Source: Azonexaceae bacterium (GTDB lineage: Bacteria > Pseudomonadota > Gammaproteobacteria > Burkholderiales > Rhodocyclaceae). From it: a stretch of DNA of 5,599 nt. The stretch is from contig SSTA01000250.1 of the NCBI GenBank assembly GCA_009469685.1, forward strand, positions 1 to 5,599, in the 5' to 3' direction. Shown piece after piece: positions 1 to 5,599 of the stretch. The position numbers and the translations under genes are program-made. Every line of letters begins with the position of its first letter. Positions within the stretch are counted from its first letter, which is position 1. The notes below the pieces were generated by a model. That model was not told the origin of the DNA, ran no database searches, and saw only the letters and a list, made by a program, of their open reading frames with translations.

Positions 1-738
1 CGCACGCCGTCGCGGGCCGATATGGATGCCCGCATCGTGGTGGCGGTGGTGCCGCCCGGCCCCCAACCCTTTCCTATCCAGGCGATCTATCAGGGCGACG
101 GCGGCGGCCGGGTCAAGGCGGAGCGCATGGAGGCGGCGGAACTGGGCTATCGCCGGCGCTTCAACCCGAATTACTCCTTCGATGCGACGGCCTTCGTCCA
201 TCGCTATCGCGACGGTATTTCCATGGTGACGGGCTCCCTCGACCTGAGCACCGTCTTCACCCAGGGTTACGCCCAGCAGTTCGTTACGACGGTGAATGGC
301 CAGCATACGCGAATCCAGGGACTGGAGTTCGCCGCCTTCGCCCAGATCACGCCGACCTGGCGATTGCAGCCGAGTTATACCTGGCAATACGCCGTTGCCG
401 AGGGGCTTGGAGACATCTCGTCGGAGGCGCTTGCCCAGCGGGACGAGGATCGGGTTCCCCGGCACCTGTTCTCCCTGCGTTCCCAGCACAATCTGGGCAA
501 TTCGCAGCAACTGGATTTCTGGTTCAAATACAAGAGCCGGATCGAGGCCTTCTCGATCCCAGGCCGGGCCAATCTGGATATCCGTTATGCCTGGAAGTTA
601 GATCGCAACCTCGAACTCTCCGTGGTCGGTCAGAACCTCCTTCACGAGCGCGTTCTCGAATATGTCCCGGACTACCTGCCCTCTGCGTTGGTGAAGATTG
701 CGCGCGGAGGCTACGTAAGACTGGAACATCGATTCTGA
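1..738 (+). CDS. TonB-dependent outer-membrane receptor, C-terminal part (5' end outside window)
   Basis: The reading frame is open from base 1 and ends at TGA 736-738, giving 245 residues of what is normally a 650-800 residue protein. The first visible residues, RTPSRAD, match the conserved '(A)xRTPSR' segment found in the middle of TonB-dependent receptor barrels. What follows is a succession of amphipathic beta strands with tyrosine and tryptophan girdles, such as AAELGYRRRF, FDATAFVHRYRDGI, IQGLEFAAFAQITPTWRL and PSYTWQYA. Near the end are the typical VVGQNLL segment and a terminal strand GGYVRLEHRF with C-terminal Phe, the signal used for outer-membrane insertion. The family imports siderophores, cobalamin, glycans or other ligands using TonB-ExbBD energy, and some members also transmit signals. 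The plug and TonB box are not visible, so substrate and signalling type cannot be read. It sits 7 bp upstream of a YfiR-like gene, which suggests it belongs to the signalling operon and not to an uptake locus. The ATG at 22 is internal, not the start. Confidence 0.9.
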   Translation, partial: RTPSRADMDARIVVAVVPPGPQPFPIQAIYQGDGGGRVKAERMEAAELGYRRRFNPNYSFDATAFVHRYRDGISMVTGSLDLSTVFTQGYAQQFVTTVNGQHTRIQGLEFAAFAQITPTWRLQPSYTWQYAVAEGLGDISSEALAQRDEDRVPRHLFSLRSQHNLGNSQQLDFWFKYKSRIEAFSIPGRANLDIRYAWKLDRNLELSVVGQNLLHERVLEYVPDYLPSALVKIARGGYVRLEHRF

Positions 739-745
739 AGTCGGC

Positions 746-1303
746 ATGAGCCAGCGCCGCCGATTTCTTCGCCGAGGCTTTCTTGCCCTCGCCGCCCTGT
801 CGGGCGGGGCGGCTGTCCTCGGCCAGCAGGGCGGGTTCAGCGACCAGCAATTGCGAGCGGCCTTCGTCCTCAATTTCTTGCGCTATGTCGATTGGCCGGA
901 GCGGTCCTTCGCCAGCCAGGAGGCTCCCCTGATCCTCGGCGTCCTCGGGGGCGAGAGCCCGGCGAATCTGGCGGGAATCTCAGGCAAGATCGTCAAGGGA
1001 CACCCGGTCGCCGTTCGGAGCGTTTATGGCATCGACGACGCCAAGGGTTGCCACGCCCTTTATTTCTCGGATCCGGACGTCCGCCGAATTGTGACCCTTC
1101 TACGGGGTTTGCAGAACCTACCGGTGCTCACGGTCAGCGACGCCGAAGGATTCATCGACATCGGCGGGATGATTGGCCTGGTCCCCGGCGACAACCGTCT
1201 GCAGTTCGAGGTGAACCTGAGCGGACTCTCCCAGGCGCAACTCAAGGCCAGTTCCCAGCTTCTGCGCTTGGCCCGCAATGTGATCGATACGCGTGCGCGA
1301 TGA
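746..1303 (+). CDS. YfiR-like periplasmic protein (DUF4154 family)
   Basis: This 185-residue protein has the size of YfiR-family proteins. Residues 1-26 form an export signal: QRRRFLR at 3-9 fits the twin-arginine pattern (S/T-R-R-x-F-L-K), followed by a hydrophobic stretch [15 protein letters not shown] and probable cleavage near residue 26. The mature part shows family hallmarks: [17 protein letters not shown] near the start, CHALYFSD in the middle, [19 protein letters not shown], and the closing [14 protein letters not shown]. In Pseudomonas, YfiR is a periplasmic repressor that binds the sensor domain of the diguanylate cyclase YfiN and is released by the outer-membrane lipoprotein YfiB. 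The next gene encodes a kinase with the same kind of CHASE8-like sensor, so a similar contact is inferred here. There is only one cysteine (Cys102), whereas Pseudomonas YfiR carries two intramolecular disulfides. The ATG at 746 is chosen because it yields the complete signal peptide; only a weak GAAG (737-740) precedes it, so translation may be coupled to the receptor gene ending at 738. Confidence 0.87.
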   Translation: MSQRRRFLRRGFLALAALSGGAAVLGQQGGFSDQQLRAAFVLNFLRYVDWPERSFASQEAPLILGVLGGESPANLAGISGKIVKGHPVAVRSVYGIDDAKGCHALYFSDPDVRRIVTLLRGLQNLPVLTVSDAEGFIDIGGMIGLVPGDNRLQFEVNLSGLSQAQLKASSQLLRLARNVIDTRAR

Positions 1304-1305
1304 GG
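1302..1305 (+). promoter_or_regulatory. Ribosome binding site for the hybrid kinase gene
   Basis: A GAGG sequence overlaps the stop codon of the YfiR-like gene and lies 8 bases before ATG 1314. This supports the ATG as the kinase start over an in-frame GTG at 1293, which would add seven residues and has no comparable purine-rich sequence in front of it. The arrangement also suggests translational coupling of the two genes. Confidence 0.55.
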
Positions 1306-1313
1306 CCAAGACG

Positions 1314-4033
<2,720 letters not shown>

Positions 4034-4037
<4 letters not shown>

Positions 4038-5599
4038 ATCCCGAAAATCAGCTGGCGAGTGGCCGCATCCTGCTGGTGGATGACGATGCAGTCCTCCGGG
4101 CCATGGCCGGCCAAACGATCCAGAGGGCGGGTTTCGAGCTCGCCGAAGTGGCTAGCGGTGAGGAGGCGATTGAGCGGGCGCCGGAGTTCCACCCCGATCT
4201 GGTCCTCCTCGACATCGTGATGCCGGGAATCGATGGATTCGAAGTGTGCCGTCGACTCCGGGCCGGCGACGGGGGCAAGAATCTGGCGATCATGATGCTC
4301 ACCGGCCTGGATGACACCGAATCCATCGAGCGCGCCTATCAGTGCGGTGCAGACGACTTCATCACCAAGCCGATCAATTGGAATCTGCTGATTCACCGGG
4401 TCCGCTTCAATCTTCGGGCGGCAAGCGCGCGGGCGGCGCTGGCGGCCAGCCGAGGCAGCCTGGACAGCGCCCAACGGCTCGCCCGCATGGGCAGTTGGGA
4501 ATGGTCTCCCCGTGACGGCAGGTTCAGTTTTTCGGAGCAGTTTGCCCTGCTCCTGCGACTGCCGCCAGACCAGTTACGCAATACCCACCCCGCTGCCCTC
4601 ATCGAGCAGGTCGCTCCGGAGGATCGCGAGGCTCTGGAAACTGCCCGGGAGCGCGCTCTGACCCGGGGTGGCAGTTACCAGTTGCGTTACTGCTGCAGAG
4701 ATGGGGAGGGGAATGTGCTGACCCTGGAGGAATCCGGCAGGGCGATCAGCAACGGCCGGGGACCGCGTCTGGAGGCGATCGTCCAGGACGTCAGCCAGGC
4801 CGTCGCGAACGAGGAGCGCATGCGCTTCCTTTCGTACCACGACATAACGACCGGCCTTCCGTCGCGTCAGTTTTTCCTGGAAGTCGCCAACCATACGCTG
4901 GAGCAGGCGCGGCGCACGTCCACCGGCTGCGCGCTGTTGTTCATCGACCTCGACCACTTCAAGGAAATCAACGTCCAGCTCGGAAGCGATGCCGGCGACG
5001 CCATGCTCAAAACGATCGCTTTCCGGATTGTCGAATGTGTTCGGTCGGCGACCTCGGCGGGGCTTGTCCATACGCCGGAAGGCATCGAGGTGGCCGCCCG
5101 GGCGGGGGGAGATCAGTTCCTCGTGTTGCTGTCCCGTTTGCGTCGGGAAACCGACGCTTCCCAACTGGCTGACCGCTTGCTCGAAGCGATTCGTCAGCCG
5201 GTGCGTATCGGTCACGAGGACTCGATCATTACCGCATCGATCGGTTTGACCCTGTTCCCACGGGATGGCGGCGATATCGCAACTCTCCTGGAAAATGCCG
5301 AGCAGACCTGTCGTACTGCCCAGAAGCGCGGGCGGGACGTCCACGCCTTCTACAGCGAAGACGTTGGCCAGGTAGCCAGCGCGCGGCTGAGACTGGAAAA
5401 CGAAATCCGGCGCGCCCTCTCCCAGAACGAATTTGTGCTTCATTACCAGCCCAAGGTGGACCTGGTCAGTGGGCGTCTGGCCGGTGCGGAGGCGCTGGTT
5501 CGCTGGCAGCACCCGGAACGGGGACTCTTGTATCCCGGGGATTTCATTCCCCTGGCCGAGGAAAGCGGCCTCATTCTCGCCCTCGGCCATCGCGTCCTC
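4034..5599 (+). CDS. Response regulator with REC-PAS-GGDEF-EAL domains, c-di-GMP turnover (3' end outside window)
   Basis: The frame opened by GTG 4034 has no stop through the right edge, giving 522 residues. The receiver (about 10-125) is intact: Asp16/Asp17, phospho-acceptor Asp60 in [11 protein letters not shown], Thr90 and Lys112. A PAS domain follows at about 147-258 (ARMGSWEW, then a C-terminal IVQDVSQ strand). The GGDEF domain spans about 263-437, with [11 protein letters not shown], metal-binding Asp305 in FIDLDHFK, and guanine-contacting Asn313 and Asp322. Its signature is GGDQF (358-362) rather than GGDEF, so cyclase activity is doubtful. No RxxD inhibitory site precedes it. The EAL domain begins near 454 (LENEIRRAL, then [11 protein letters not shown]) and has the intact catalytic motif EALVRW (Glu486); the remaining catalytic residues are beyond the window. 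There is no membrane segment, so it acts in the cytoplasm. It probably receives phosphate from the HPt of the preceding kinase. The net output could be c-di-GMP hydrolysis, with GTP binding at the degenerate GGDEF domain acting as an allosteric input; that is inference. Confidence 0.92.

Noticed and set aside
22..24. ATG 22 as the start of a short separate gene
   Set aside because: The frame is open to base 1 and encodes the conserved RTPSR segment of TonB-dependent receptors just before it, so this ATG is internal to a gene that starts upstream.
739..745. A possible promoter or terminator between the receptor and yfiR-like genes
   Set aside because: Only 7 bases separate the genes, with no inverted repeat or recognisable -10/-35 elements; co-transcription is the simpler reading.
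4574..5590. A long open frame on the minus strand (338 codons)
   Set aside because: It lies opposite the GGDEF-EAL coding frame, whose motifs ([19 protein letters not shown]) are unmistakable. Its translation shows no recognisable domain, so it is a by-product of high GC.

Overview
The window looks like part of a high-GC proteobacterial chromosome, most likely beta- or gammaproteobacterial. That is an inference from the GC-rich third positions and from the combination of a TonB-dependent outer-membrane receptor, a YfiR-family periplasmic protein and large hybrid two-component proteins. The sequence alone does not fix the genus. All four genes are on the + strand and almost every base is coding: the gaps are 7 bp, 10 bp and a 4-bp overlap. 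No RNA gene, mobile element, CRISPR array, repeat family or terminator was seen.

Layout. (1) Positions 1-738 hold the C-terminal third of a TonB-dependent outer-membrane receptor whose 5' part lies upstream of the window. (2) Positions 746-1303 encode a small exported YfiR-like (DUF4154) protein with a Tat-like signal peptide. (3) Positions 1314-4037 encode a membrane-bound hybrid histidine kinase: TM - CHASE8-like periplasmic sensor - TM - HAMP - HisKA - HATPase - degenerate receiver - receiver - HPt. (4) From 4034 to the right edge (still open at 5599) runs a cytoplasmic response regulator, REC - PAS - GGDEF - EAL. It has an altered GGDQF signature and an intact EAL motif, and is cut off early in the EAL domain.

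How the genes may work together (inference). The set resembles the Pseudomonas YfiBNR system, in which periplasmic YfiR represses the CHASE8-containing diguanylate cyclase YfiN and an outer-membrane lipoprotein, YfiB, relieves the repression. Here the outer-membrane partner would be a TonB-dependent receptor. The CHASE8-like sensor sits on a hybrid kinase instead of a cyclase. The c-di-GMP output would be a separate response regulator reached by phosphorelay (His285 - Asp695 - His842 - Asp60 of the next protein). The window therefore suggests a transenvelope route from an outer-membrane ligand to c-di-GMP turnover. The individual families are all known; the wiring is the interesting part.
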